This document shows positions 43,394 through 53,852 of a DNA stretch of 64,000 bases, piece by piece (position 1 is the first letter of the stretch; the number at the start of each line of letters is the position of its first letter). Position numbers and translations under genes: made by a program. The notes under the pieces are model-generated. The model did no database searches, had not been told where the DNA came from, and saw only the letters and a program-made list of their open reading frames with translations. Location of the stretch: the NCBI RefSeq assembly GCF_014926385.1, contig NZ_CP053291.1, forward strand, positions 868,001 to 932,000, in the 5' to 3' direction. Origin of the DNA: Trueperella pecoris. Lineage in GTDB: Bacteria > Actinomycetota > Actinomycetes > Actinomycetales > Actinomycetaceae.

Positions 43394-44523
43394 TGAACAT
43401 TCAACCCGCAGCATCGAGGGCCGAGCGCCTGCTCTCGTTCAACCTTGCAGACTTTGCGGTTCCGCAGGGAACCGAGGAGGAGTGGCGTTTCACTCCGCTT
43501 GAGCGCATGGAGGATTTCTTCGACGAGGAGGCCGGCGCCGAGCTTCCGGCCATCACCGTCAGCGACGCGTCCCTTGTTGAGAAGGTCACGCGTGATGACG
43601 CCCGCCTCGGCCAGCTCATGGCCCCCGAGGATCGTGTGGCAGCTCTGGCCTGGAATAGCGCCAAGGAAGCCTACGTACTGACCCTCCCGAAGGAGACGAA
43701 GCTCGACTCCGAGGTCGTCGTGACGGTCAACGGCGCTGGCGTGGACGGCGTCGCCGCCGTGCAGCTGCTCGTCGATGCCCAGCCGTTCTCCGAGGCGACC
43801 GTGGTCATCAACCATGTGGGATCCGCGCGCCTGGCCGAAGGCATCGAGATCAACGTCGGCTCCGGCGCCCACCTGACCTTCGTCACGATCCAGGATTGGG
43901 ACGACGATGCCGTCCATACCTCCTCCAACCGTGCACACGTGGCACGCGACGGCAATCTAAAGCACATCGTTGTCTCACTGGGCGGAGACCTGGTTCGCAC
44001 GACGACGTCGGTGGACTTCGGCGGTGAGAACGGCAACGTGAACCTGCTCGGCGCATACTTTGTGGATGAGGGCCAGCACATCGAAAACCGCCTGCTCGTG
44101 GATCACAACCAGGCAAATTGCGTCTCGAACGTGACCTACAAGGGTGCCCTTCAGGGCGAGGAAGCGCATTCGGTGTGGATCGGCGACGTGCTCATCCAAC
44201 CCAACGCCGAGGGCACGGACACCTACGAGCTCAACCGAAACCTTATCCTCACCGAGGGAGCGCGCGCCGATTCAGTGCCCAACCTCGAAATCGAGACGGG
44301 CGAGATCGAGGGCGCCGGCCACGCCTCGGCCACCGGCCGATTCGACGACGAGCAGCTGTTCTACCTGCGCTCGCGCGGCATCCCCGAGGACCAGGCGCGT
44401 CGATTGGTGGTGCGCGGATTCTTCGCGGAACTCATCAACCAGATCGGTGTGGAGTCGGTGCAGGCCAAGCTCATGGAGTCCATCGAGAAGGAGCTGGACA
44501 TCACGCTGGAGCTGTCCGAATGA
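43393..44523 (+). CDS. sufD: Fe-S cluster assembly protein SufD
   Basis: SufD is the SufB paralogue that completes the scaffold. The 376-residue protein has the SufB/SufD core domain in its C-terminal two thirds. The family block DDEQLFYLRSRGIPEDQARRL near residue 320 parallels the one in SufB, and a conserved histidine lies in GHASATGRF. It overlaps sufB and the Rieske gene. In many actinobacteria the order B-D-(Rieske)-C-S-U is the same. Confidence 0.95.
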   Translation: MNIQPAASRAERLLSFNLADFAVPQGTEEEWRFTPLERMEDFFDEEAGAELPAITVSDASLVEKVTRDDARLGQLMAPEDRVAALAWNSAKEAYVLTLPKETKLDSEVVVTVNGAGVDGVAAVQLLVDAQPFSEATVVINHVGSARLAEGIEINVGSGAHLTFVTIQDWDDDAVHTSSNRAHVARDGNLKHIVVSLGGDLVRTTTSVDFGGENGNVNLLGAYFVDEGQHIENRLLVDHNQANCVSNVTYKGALQGEEAHSVWIGDVLIQPNAEGTDTYELNRNLILTEGARADSVPNLEIETGEIEGAGHASATGRFDDEQLFYLRSRGIPEDQARRLVVRGFFAELINQIGVESVQAKLMESIEKELDITLELSE

Positions 44524-44828
44524 GCGACGTTTTCGTGTGCACGACCTCCGACGTGGCGCCCGGCGCCGCGGGCGGCTTCACGGTCGAGGGCAAGAACATT
44601 GCCCTCATCCACTCAGCCGCCGACCGCTGGTTCGCCATGGATGATCGATGCTCGCATGGGCGGTTCAAGCTGTCGCTCGGCGACGTCGGCGACGAAGAGA
44701 TCGAATGCACTCGCCACGGCGCCGCCTTCGATCTTCATGACGGCAAGCCGCTCACCCCTCCGGCCACGGCGCCGGTCAAGACCTATCCGGTGCGAGTAGA
44801 CGGCGAAGGCGTCTACATCTCGCTGTAA
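44520..44828 (+). CDS. Rieske [2Fe-2S] ferredoxin-like protein
   Basis: This 102-residue soluble protein has the Rieske ligands Cys44-x-His46 and Cys63-x2-His66 (CSHGRFKL and CTRHGAAF), like the small ferredoxins of dioxygenase systems. It is encoded between sufD and sufC, overlapping sufD by 4 nt. It may carry electrons for cluster assembly or be a model client; no partner reductase is nearby. The same insertion is known in other actinobacterial suf operons. Confidence 0.92.
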   Translation: MSDVFVCTTSDVAPGAAGGFTVEGKNIALIHSAADRWFAMDDRCSHGRFKLSLGDVGDEEIECTRHGAAFDLHDGKPLTPPATAPVKTYPVRVDGEGVYISL

Positions 44829-44858
44829 ATAAACCTCAAGAGAAAAGAAAAGATAAAC

Positions 44859-47370
<2,512 letters not shown>

Positions 47371-47394
47371 AGTCGCAGACCGAAAGGAGAATCA

Positions 47395-47721
47395 GTGACG
47401 GAAAGTACTGTGACCCCGCCCAACGTTGCCGATATTGAAGAAGCGTTGCGCGACGTGATTGACCCCGAGCTGGGCGTCAACATCGTTGACCTCGGCCTGC
47501 TGTACGGCATCACGCTCGAGGACAACTGCGCCATCGCAGACATGACGCTGACGTCGGCGGCCTGCCCGCTGACCGACGTCATTGAAGACCAGGCACGCCA
47601 GGCCGTTGCGGGGCTTGTGGACGACTTCCGCATCAACTGGGTGTGGTTGCCGCCGTGGGGCCCGGAGAGGATTACGGACGACGGCCGCGATCAGCTTCGA
47701 GCGTTAGGATTCAACGTATGA
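47395..47721 (+). CDS. SufT-like DUF59/MIP18 family protein
   Basis: This 108-residue protein is a single DUF59 domain, recognised by DPELGVNIVDLGLLYG (residues about 23-38), MTLTSAACPL with the conserved cysteine, and the WLPPWGPERITDDG end. Members help deliver Fe-S clusters to target enzymes. The GTG start has GAAAGGAGA upstream. The stop overlaps the rhodanese ATG (ATGA). Confidence 0.93.
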   Translation: MTESTVTPPNVADIEEALRDVIDPELGVNIVDLGLLYGITLEDNCAIADMTLTSAACPLTDVIEDQARQAVAGLVDDFRINWVWLPPWGPERITDDGRDQLRALGFNV

Positions 47722-48074
47722 TGAAGAAATTTGTGGCGCTGAGCGCGGCAATGCTCATGCTCACTTTGTCCGCCTGTTCTGGGGCCGAGACGTCGTCGGT
47801 GTCCGAGGATGCCGTGGTGATTGACGTACGCACCGCCGAGGAATACAGCGCGGGCCACCTCGAGGGCGCGAAGAACCTGGATTGGAACTCGGGTCAGTTT
47901 GCCGATTCGGTCGGCCAACTCGATAAGAACGGTGACTACCTGCTGTACTGCCGCTCGGGCAACCGGGCGGGCCAGGCCAAGCAGATGCTGGAAAGCCAAG
48001 GCTTTACGAAGGTGACCAACCTTGGCTCGCTTGAGGATGCTGCAGCAAAGACGGGCAAGAAGATCGTCAAGTAA
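47718..48074 (+). CDS. Rhodanese-domain lipoprotein
   Basis: This 118-residue precursor has a lipoprotein signal ending LSAC (Cys20), followed by a single rhodanese domain. The catalytic loop CRSGNRA has Cys78 as the persulfide-forming residue, and VVIDVRTAEEYSAGHLEGA supplies the family N-terminal motif. It should be anchored on the outer face of the membrane, away from the cytoplasmic Suf proteins. Yet it is translationally coupled to the suf operon and closes it, with a terminator 8 bp after the stop. Its sulfur donor and acceptor outside the cell are unknown. Confidence 0.9.
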   Translation: MMKKFVALSAAMLMLTLSACSGAETSSVSEDAVVIDVRTAEEYSAGHLEGAKNLDWNSGQFADSVGQLDKNGDYLLYCRSGNRAGQAKQMLESQGFTKVTNLGSLEDAAAKTGKKIVK

Positions 48075-48082
48075 GACGGCGG

Positions 48083-48113
48083 TGGCCGGGAAAGACTCAT
48101 TCTTTCCCGGCCA
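48083..48113. terminator. Terminator ending the suf operon
   Basis: TGGCCGGGAAAGA / TCTTTCCCGGCCA is a perfect 13-bp stem with a 5-nt loop. It lies between the suf operon and a convergent metallopeptidase gene and can serve both. Confidence 0.88.
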
Positions 48114-48131
48114 TCATTGCATCAAGGCCCA

Positions 48132-49019
48132 CTAGGGCTTGGCCACGCTCCAAGTGTCACAGGTTTGGTAGGTGCCACCCTTGATGCCACGTAGCAACCA
48201 CTCCATGCGCTTTTCGGCCGAGCCGTGGGAGAAGTTGTCCGGGTTGGCTTCGAGCCCGGCGTTTTCGTAAATGCGGTCGTCTCCCACCGCCTGTGCCGCA
48301 TCCATCGCGGCGCGAAGCTCGGCCTCGGTGGGCTGCTTCATAAAAGCGTTGCCGTTGGCGTCCTTGGTGGAGGCGGCGTTGTGAATCCAGGCGCCCGCGA
48401 GGCAGTCCGCCTGGAGTTCGGAACGCACCATGGACGACGATTCACCACTTGAGCGGTGGTCAATCTTGTTCAGATCGCCCGTCAGAAGCTGCATGTGGTG
48501 GCCATACTCGTGTGCGAGGATGTAAAGCTGGGCAAGCGGCGCGTTGTCGGCGCCGAGGCGGTTGAGCTGGTCGAAGAACGAGACGTCGATATAGATGGAC
48601 TGATCGCCGGGGCAGTAGAACGGTCCGGTTTGGGACGAACCGGCTCCACATGCGGTCGATACGCGGCCGCTGAAGAGATTGAGCGAGGCAGGCTGATAGC
48701 GGATGCCGAGCTCCGAACGCGTCTGTGCGTTCCAGAAGGCATCAATGGAGTTCTTTCCCGCCACCATGCGGCATTCGACGTTGCTGTTCGCGTCCGCGCC
48801 GGTGCGGCACTGCTCCTCGAGGCTCTGCCCCTGGTGCTGTTCCTGCTGGTTGGCGGGAGCCTCATACGCCTGGCCAAGATCGGGCAACTGACCCGTTATG
48901 AGCACGTAGAGGATGACGCCGATAAGGCCAAAGCCGCCTAACCCGCCGCCGACGGCGGCACCGCGACGCCCGCGGGTGACGCCCGAGGTGTCAAGTTGGG
49001 CGTTCTCATTAAAAGTCAT
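48132..49019 (-). CDS. YpfJ-type neutral zinc metallopeptidase, membrane-anchored
   Basis: This 295-residue protein has a short cytoplasmic N-terminus, one membrane helix (about 24-42) and an extracellular domain. The zinc-binding HEYGHH lies at 170-175, with a downstream ELQADC segment that supplies the third ligand. Four cysteines may form disulfides. It belongs to the family called putative neutral zinc metallopeptidase, whose substrates are unknown. A GAAAGG lies upstream of the ATG. Confidence 0.88.
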   Translation of the reverse strand: MTFNENAQLDTSGVTRGRRGAAVGGGLGGFGLIGVILYVLITGQLPDLGQAYEAPANQQEQHQGQSLEEQCRTGADANSNVECRMVAGKNSIDAFWNAQTRSELGIRYQPASLNLFSGRVSTACGAGSSQTGPFYCPGDQSIYIDVSFFDQLNRLGADNAPLAQLYILAHEYGHHMQLLTGDLNKIDHRSSGESSSMVRSELQADCLAGAWIHNAASTKDANGNAFMKQPTEAELRAAMDAAQAVGDDRIYENAGLEANPDNFSHGSAEKRMEWLLRGIKGGTYQTCDTWSVAKP

Positions 49020-49124
49020 GTGCCAAGCCTTTCGGTTCTACTGTGGCGGTTTAGCCGTGTAGAAATTGTATACCCGATCACCGCCTGCCTTCACAGGCAA
49101 TATGGAGAGTGTGCGACCTGCCGA

Positions 49125-49130
49125 TACACT
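49125..49130 (+). promoter_or_regulatory. Putative -10 element (TACACT) of the ABC-F gene
   Basis: TACACT is followed by six bases and the ATG at 49137, the same spacing as in other probable leaderless genes of this window. Confidence 0.45.
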
Positions 49131-49136
49131 AGGTGC

Positions 49137-50753
49137 ATGATTCAAGGACAAGACCTCCATATGCGCATCGGCCAGCGAGTCCTTCTCAACGAGGTCACAC
49201 TCAATGTCGATAAAGGCAAACGTATTGGCCTTGTCGGGCGCAACGGCGCGGGTAAGACGACCCTGCTTCGTCTTCTGGCGGGCGAGGCCGCCAATTCTGA
49301 TGTGGTCGAGCGTTCGGGCAGCATTTATCGCAGGGGAACGATTGGTTATCTTCCTCAGGACACGCGTGTGGGGGACCTGTCGCAGATCGCCCGCGAGCGC
49401 ATCCTCTCCGCCCGTGGCATCGAGTCAATGTTGCGGCGAATCAAGCGCGCTGAACACGAGATGTCCACCCTGAGCGGGCCGAAGCAACAGAAAGCGATGG
49501 AGCGTTATGTTCGCCTCGACGCCGAGTTCACCGCGGCCGGCGGCTGGGCGGCCAATTCGGAGGCGGCCCGGATCACGGCGGCGCTCGGCCTTCCTGAGCG
49601 CGTCCTCGATCAGGCGCTCGAGACGCTCTCGGGTGGACAGCGGCGCCGCGTCGAGCTCGCCCGCGTGCTTTTTTCTGACGCCGAAACACTGCTACTCGAC
49701 GAACCGACGAATCATCTCGATCACGACTCGATCGTGTGGCTACGCGACTGGCTCAAGACCTATAACGGCGGGTACGTGATCGTCTCCCATCACGTCGAGC
49801 TTCTGCGCGAGACGGTCAATACCGTGTGGTACTTGGACGCCAACCGCTCCACCTTGGACGTGTACGCCACGGATTGGGACCATTACGTGACGCAACGCGA
49901 GATGGATGAGAAACGACGCCGTCGCGAACGGCTGAATGCCGAGAAGAAGGCTGCCGCCCTCAAGGCTCAGGCAGACAAGATGCGCTACAAGGCGACGAAG
50001 GCCGTGGCCGCACAGAATATGGAAAAGCGTGCCGAGCGTATGCTCGAGGGGCTCGAAGCCGAGCGGGCTGCCGATAAGGTGGCAAACCTTCGCTTTCCGA
50101 CTCCCGTGGCGTGCGGAAAGACGCCGATCCGGGCTGAGGGTCTGACGAAGATATACGGTTCGCTTGAGGTCTTCGCAGGCGTTGACCTTGCCATCGATCG
50201 AGGCTCGCGCGTGGTAATTCTTGGCCTCAACGGAGCCGGAAAGACCACGCTGCTTCGCCTGCTTGCCGGGGTGGAGCACCCGGATGCGGGCGAGGTTATT
50301 GAGGGCCATGGCCTCAAGCTCGGCTACTACGCCCAGGAGCATGAATTCATCGACATGGATTCGAGCGTGTATGAGAACATGCGCCGGGCGGCTCCCGAGG
50401 AGTTCAACGAGACGGACGTGCGTTCCGTGCTCGGTTCTTTTCTCTTTTCGGGAGAGGACGCGGACAAGCCGGCCGCTGTTCTCTCAGGCGGCGAAAAGAC
50501 GAGGCTCGCCCTAGCGACCATCGTCGCGTCGGGCGCCAACGTGTTGCTCCTCGACGAGCCGACGAACAACCTTGATCCCGCCTCTCGGGAGAAGATTCTC
50601 GAGGCCCTGCACAAGTACGAGGGCGCCGTCATTCTCGTGACCCACGATGAGGGAGCCGTGAGTGCTCTCAATCCCGACCGGGTGCTCCTGCTACCCGACG
50701 GGGACGAGGATCTGTGGTCTGACGACTATATCGACCTCATCTCGCTGGCATAG
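49137..50753 (+). CDS. ABC-F family ATPase (translation factor type)
   Basis: This 538-residue soluble protein has two ABC domains with Walker A motifs GRNGAGKTT (about 34-42) and GLNGAGKTT (about 360-368), signatures LSGGQRRR and LSGGEKTR, and Walker B LLDEPTNHLD and LLDEPTNNLD. They are joined by a basic helical linker (about 250-310, KRRRRERLNAEKKAA). It has no membrane segments, so it is an ABC-F ribosome-binding factor rather than a transporter. It could be a housekeeping factor or a target-protection resistance protein. The linker length is ordinary, which does not favour resistance. Confidence 0.92.
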   Translation: MIQGQDLHMRIGQRVLLNEVTLNVDKGKRIGLVGRNGAGKTTLLRLLAGEAANSDVVERSGSIYRRGTIGYLPQDTRVGDLSQIARERILSARGIESMLRRIKRAEHEMSTLSGPKQQKAMERYVRLDAEFTAAGGWAANSEAARITAALGLPERVLDQALETLSGGQRRRVELARVLFSDAETLLLDEPTNHLDHDSIVWLRDWLKTYNGGYVIVSHHVELLRETVNTVWYLDANRSTLDVYATDWDHYVTQREMDEKRRRRERLNAEKKAAALKAQADKMRYKATKAVAAQNMEKRAERMLEGLEAERAADKVANLRFPTPVACGKTPIRAEGLTKIYGSLEVFAGVDLAIDRGSRVVILGLNGAGKTTLLRLLAGVEHPDAGEVIEGHGLKLGYYAQEHEFIDMDSSVYENMRRAAPEEFNETDVRSVLGSFLFSGEDADKPAAVLSGGEKTRLALATIVASGANVLLLDEPTNNLDPASREKILEALHKYEGAVILVTHDEGAVSALNPDRVLLLPDGDEDLWSDDYIDLISLA

Positions 50754-50756
50754 GCT
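50751..50756 (+). promoter_or_regulatory. Putative -10 element (TAGGCT) of sixA, beginning with a stop codon
   Basis: TAGGCT starts with the TAG stop of the ABC-F gene and ends six bases before the sixA ATG. No ribosome-binding site is present. Confidence 0.5.
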
Positions 50757-50762
50757 GGGACC

Positions 50763-51272
50763 ATGAAGACGCTCATCATCATGCGCCACGCGAAGGCCTG
50801 CTACGGTCCCACCGACCACGCCCGCCCGCTCACCGACCACGGCCGTAGACAAGCCAGGTTCGTCGGGGGAGAGCTGAGCCGAATCGCCGGCGTCATCGAC
50901 CACGTCCTCGTCTCCGATGCCACTCGCACGCGGCAGACGCTCGAAGCGCTCACTTCCGGCGGGCTGCGGGTCAAGGAGCGTTCGATCGAGCCGAGCCTGT
51001 ACAGCGCCGGCGGGGACGACGTCGTCGACCTGCTGCGAGTCGTCGCCAACGAATCGGTGGTGATGGTGCTCGGGCACGAACCGACGATGTCAGACGTTGC
51101 CTATGAGCTGTGGAACGGGGTGGGCGACGCTGGCTTCTCGTCCTTCCCGACAGCGGGCGCCGCGATCTTCACCTTCGACGGGGAATGGGCGGACCTGGCG
51201 CCGAGATCCCTGACACTGACGCGCTTCATCCGCCCACCCAGGCAGGCAAGGTCTGAAGGGAATCGAGGCTAG
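50763..51272 (+). CDS. SixA-type histidine phosphatase
   Basis: This 169-residue protein of the histidine-phosphatase superfamily begins KTLIIMRHAKA, with the catalytic RHA motif at residues 8-10. It has the second conserved histidine in VVMVLGHEPTMSD near residue 103. SixA removes phosphate from phosphohistidine in phosphorelay proteins; actinobacterial members are largely uncharacterised. The gene is convergent with a small DUF gene, and the two stop codons share the palindrome CTAG (51269-51272). Confidence 0.88.
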   Translation: MKTLIIMRHAKACYGPTDHARPLTDHGRRQARFVGGELSRIAGVIDHVLVSDATRTRQTLEALTSGGLRVKERSIEPSLYSAGGDDVVDLLRVVANESVVMVLGHEPTMSDVAYELWNGVGDAGFSSFPTAGAAIFTFDGEWADLAPRSLTLTRFIRPPRQARSEGNRG

Positions 51273-51487
51273 TCGGCGGACTGACGCCCGTTCGGAGCCA
51301 CGCTTTCGGCATATGCGGCGCGCTTGGCACGGTTGAACTCGGCTCGCCTGCGCGCCCACTCTTGCCGAAGTTCGGGATCCTCCATCACCAGCTTGACGGT
51401 CTGGCAATCCTCGGGTCCGGTCACATAGAGCTGGCACAGGGTGCAAGGCTCGCCGAAGCGTAACGGACACATGGGGGTTTTAGCCAT
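51269..51487 (-). CDS. Small cysteine-containing protein, DUF6767-like
   Basis: The 72-residue protein has three cysteines and possible fourth ligands in the pattern CPLRFGEPCTLCQLYVTGPEDC, suggesting a small metal site, followed by a charged helix (ELRQEWARRRAEFNRAKRAA). I recall such proteins as DUF6767, next to serB in other actinobacteria. The ATG (51485-51487) overlaps the serB stop (ATGGCTAA), so it is translated after serB. Function is unknown. Confidence 0.75.
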   Translation of the reverse strand: MAKTPMCPLRFGEPCTLCQLYVTGPEDCQTVKLVMEDPELRQEWARRRAEFNRAKRAAYAESVAPNGRQSAD

Positions 51488-52394
51488 GAATGTCCCACCC
51501 CACGAGTGCCGCGATCGCGTCAAGGCGGGCGAAGTTAATGGCGCAGTCCGCATTCTCGCGCACGACGTCCTTGCCCTGGAAGGCCACGCCTAGGCCCGCA
51601 CGGGCCATCATGGGCAGATCATTGGCACCGTCGCCAGCACACAAAACCATCTGGGGGGCCAGGCCCCATTCGCGCTCCCAACGCTCAATAGCCTCGACCT
51701 TGGCCGCGCTATCAATCACGGGGCCGCGCGTGCGGCCGGTGAGGGTGTGGTCGTGAACTTCGAGGCCGTTGGCAACGAATCGATCAACTCCCGCGCTGTC
51801 TGCAAGCGGGCCGACGACCTCGGAAAATCCGCCGGAGACTAAGCCGAACTTCCCGCCATGTGCGTGGACGGCGTCGAGAAGGCGGGTGGCGCCCTCGGTG
51901 AGTTGGACGTCCCGCAACACATCCGCAAAGACGGACGCGGGCACGCCAGCGAGCTTAGCCACACGATGCGCGAGAGATTCTGCGAAGTCGAGTTCGCCTC
52001 GCATGGCAGCCGTGGTGACCTCACGCACCTCGTCCTCGACGCCGGCGTGAGCAGCCAGCATCTCGATGACCTCGGTGGTGATGAACGTCGAGTCGACGTC
52101 GGTGACGATCGCCGCCGGACCTTCGTGGGCCATCGGGCCCGTGATGAACGCAGAGTCGATGGCGAGGGCCATGGCCGGTCCGCGCACCTCGTCGGCGAAC
52201 TCGGCAAGAGACATCTTGCGTGGTCCAAGCTCGCTGATCGGAGCCTTGAAAAGCCACGTGTGGGCGTGAAGCCCGACGGCGGCGACGGGCCGATCGCGCA
52301 CGTCAGCGTCTACGTCGAGAATCGTCTGGCGGACGTGATGACACAACGCGGTGGGAATCGGGTGAGGCGCCACGAGCGAGAAACGAACCAACAT
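51480..52394 (-). CDS. serB: Phosphoserine phosphatase SerB
   Basis: SerB makes serine from phosphoserine. The 304-residue protein has an N-terminal ACT-like region (about 1-85) and a HAD domain with the nucleophile DVDST at 99-103. It also has LVSGGFSEVV (motif II) and CAGDGANDLPMM (motif IV). It is probably leaderless, with TAGTCT six bases before the ATG. It is followed by the overlapping small DUF6767-like gene. Confidence 0.95.
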   Translation of the reverse strand: MLVRFSLVAPHPIPTALCHHVRQTILDVDADVRDRPVAAVGLHAHTWLFKAPISELGPRKMSLAEFADEVRGPAMALAIDSAFITGPMAHEGPAAIVTDVDSTFITTEVIEMLAAHAGVEDEVREVTTAAMRGELDFAESLAHRVAKLAGVPASVFADVLRDVQLTEGATRLLDAVHAHGGKFGLVSGGFSEVVGPLADSAGVDRFVANGLEVHDHTLTGRTRGPVIDSAAKVEAIERWEREWGLAPQMVLCAGDGANDLPMMARAGLGVAFQGKDVVRENADCAINFARLDAIAALVGWDIHG

Positions 52395-52400
52395 GATTCA

Positions 52401-52406
52401 AGACTA
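52401..52406 (-). promoter_or_regulatory. Putative -10 element (TAGTCT) of serB
   Basis: On the minus strand TAGTCT is followed by TGAATC and the serB ATG. No Shine-Dalgarno sequence is present. Confidence 0.45.
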
Positions 52407-52454
52407 GCCGCGTTGTCAGACATTTGAACCCGGTGTTACTGTCAGCGAACACGC

Positions 52455-52485
52455 GGGTGGGGTAGCCCCACGGACTACCCCACCC
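52455..52485 (-). terminator. Terminator hairpin after glgC
   Basis: GGGTGGGGTAG / CTACCCCACCC is a perfect 11-bp stem with a 9-nt loop, located between glgC and serB, both on the minus strand. It has no T-tract. Confidence 0.75.
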
Positions 52486-52502
52486 ATCGCGCAAGCGCGT
52501 AT

Positions 52503-53750
52503 TTAATGCAGCGTTACGCGGGCGCCCTTAGGTACCACCACGATTCCGCCCTCGGAGACGTGGAAGCCGCGTGCACGATCGTGTTCGTGATCGATGCCGA
52601 TCTGGGCGCCTTCCTCGACAACCACATATTTGTCCAGAATTGCCCCGACGACCGTGGCGTTACGGCCGACGTTAACGCCGTCGAACAACACCGAGTCACG
52701 CACCGACGACCACGAGTTCACTCGCACGTGCGGGGAGAGGACCGAACCTAGGACCTCGCCGCCGGAAATGATGACACCGGGGGAGATGATCGAATCCAGC
52801 GCATGCCCGAGGCGTTCGCGGTGGCCATAGACGAACTTTGCCGGCGGCAGGCCCGTGTAGCCGGTGTACAGCGGCCACTTGTCGTTGTACAGGTTGAAGA
52901 TCGGGTTGATGGAGATCAGGTCCATGTTCGCCTCGTGGAACATGTCGATCGTGCCGACGTCTCGCCAGTAGTTACGATCGCGATCCGTCGATCCGGGAAC
53001 GTTGTTGAACGTGAAATCGTAGACGCCGCAGTCTCCGTTAGCCACAAACTTCGGCACCAGATTCCCGCCCATGTCGTGGCTGGACTCGAGGTTCTCCGCA
53101 TCCTCGTGGAGAGCCTGATACAGCGCATCAGCCGTGACCACATAATTGCCCATCGAGGCAAGGATCTCGTGCGGAGAATCCGGCAATCCGCTGACCTTGG
53201 CCGGCTTTTCAAGGAACTGACGGACTTTGCGCTGGTCGTTTGGATCGGTGTCGATGACGCCGAAGGACGTGGAAAGCTCGATGGGCTGGCGAATGCCAGA
53301 AATGGTCATACCGACGCCGGTGTCGATATGCTGCTGGACCATCTGTGAAAAGTCCATGCGGTAAATGTTGTCCGCACCCGTGATGAGCACGTAGTCAGGG
53401 CGTTCGTCGTCCAGAATGTTGAGCGACTGGAAAATGGCGTCAGCCGAACCCGAGAACCACTCCTTCGAGACGCGCTGCTGCGCAGGCACCGGGGATACGT
53501 AGTTACCGAGCAGTGAAGACATTCTCCACGTCTTCGAAATGTGGCGATCGAGCGAATGGGACTTGTACTGTGTGAGCACAACGATCTTCAGATAGCCCGA
53601 ATTAACGATATTGGACAATGCAAAATCAATAAGGCGGTAGGTGCCCCCGAACGGAACGGCCGGCTTGGCACGATCCTGAGTGAGTGGCATAAGGCGTTTG
53701 CCTTCTCCTCCCGCAAGGACGATGGCGAGTACTCGTGGATTTGATCTCAT
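52503..53750 (-). CDS. glgC: Glucose-1-phosphate adenylyltransferase
   Basis: GlgC makes ADP-glucose for glycogen. The 415-residue protein has the nucleotide-binding [17 protein letters not shown] near the N-terminus, AKPAVPFGG, and the sugar-binding [14 protein letters not shown]-terminal left-handed beta-helix includes [15 protein letters not shown]. The ATG at 53748-53750 is preferred; an ATG four codons earlier lies within the probable -10 region. The gene is divergent from glgA, so the two genes of ADP-glucose-dependent glycogen synthesis share a 102-bp control region. Confidence 0.96.
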   Translation of the reverse strand: MRSNPRVLAIVLAGGEGKRLMPLTQDRAKPAVPFGGTYRLIDFALSNIVNSGYLKIVVLTQYKSHSLDRHISKTWRMSSLLGNYVSPVPAQQRVSKEWFSGSADAIFQSLNILDDERPDYVLITGADNIYRMDFSQMVQQHIDTGVGMTISGIRQPIELSTSFGVIDTDPNDQRKVRQFLEKPAKVSGLPDSPHEILASMGNYVVTADALYQALHEDAENLESSHDMGGNLVPKFVANGDCGVYDFTFNNVPGSTDRDRNYWRDVGTIDMFHEANMDLISINPIFNLYNDKWPLYTGYTGLPPAKFVYGHRERLGHALDSIISPGVIISGGEVLGSVLSPHVRVNSWSSVRDSVLFDGVNVGRNATVVGAILDKYVVVEEGAQIGIDHEHDRARGFHVSEGGIVVVPKGARVTLH

Positions 53751-53757
53751 ACAAATA

Positions 53758-53763
53758 ACCATA
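53758..53763 (-). promoter_or_regulatory. Putative -10 element (TATGGT) of glgC
   Basis: On the minus strand TATGGT is followed by TATTTGT and the ATG, predicting a leaderless message. A TACAGT at 53818-53823 may be the -10 for divergent glgA. Confidence 0.45.
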
Positions 53764-53852
53764 ACGGTTTAGCCCGAGGAATTTGGCTCGATTCACAAAT
53801 TGCCCAACTGAAGGCGATACAGTTGAACATGCATCCCACGAAAGGAAAACCG

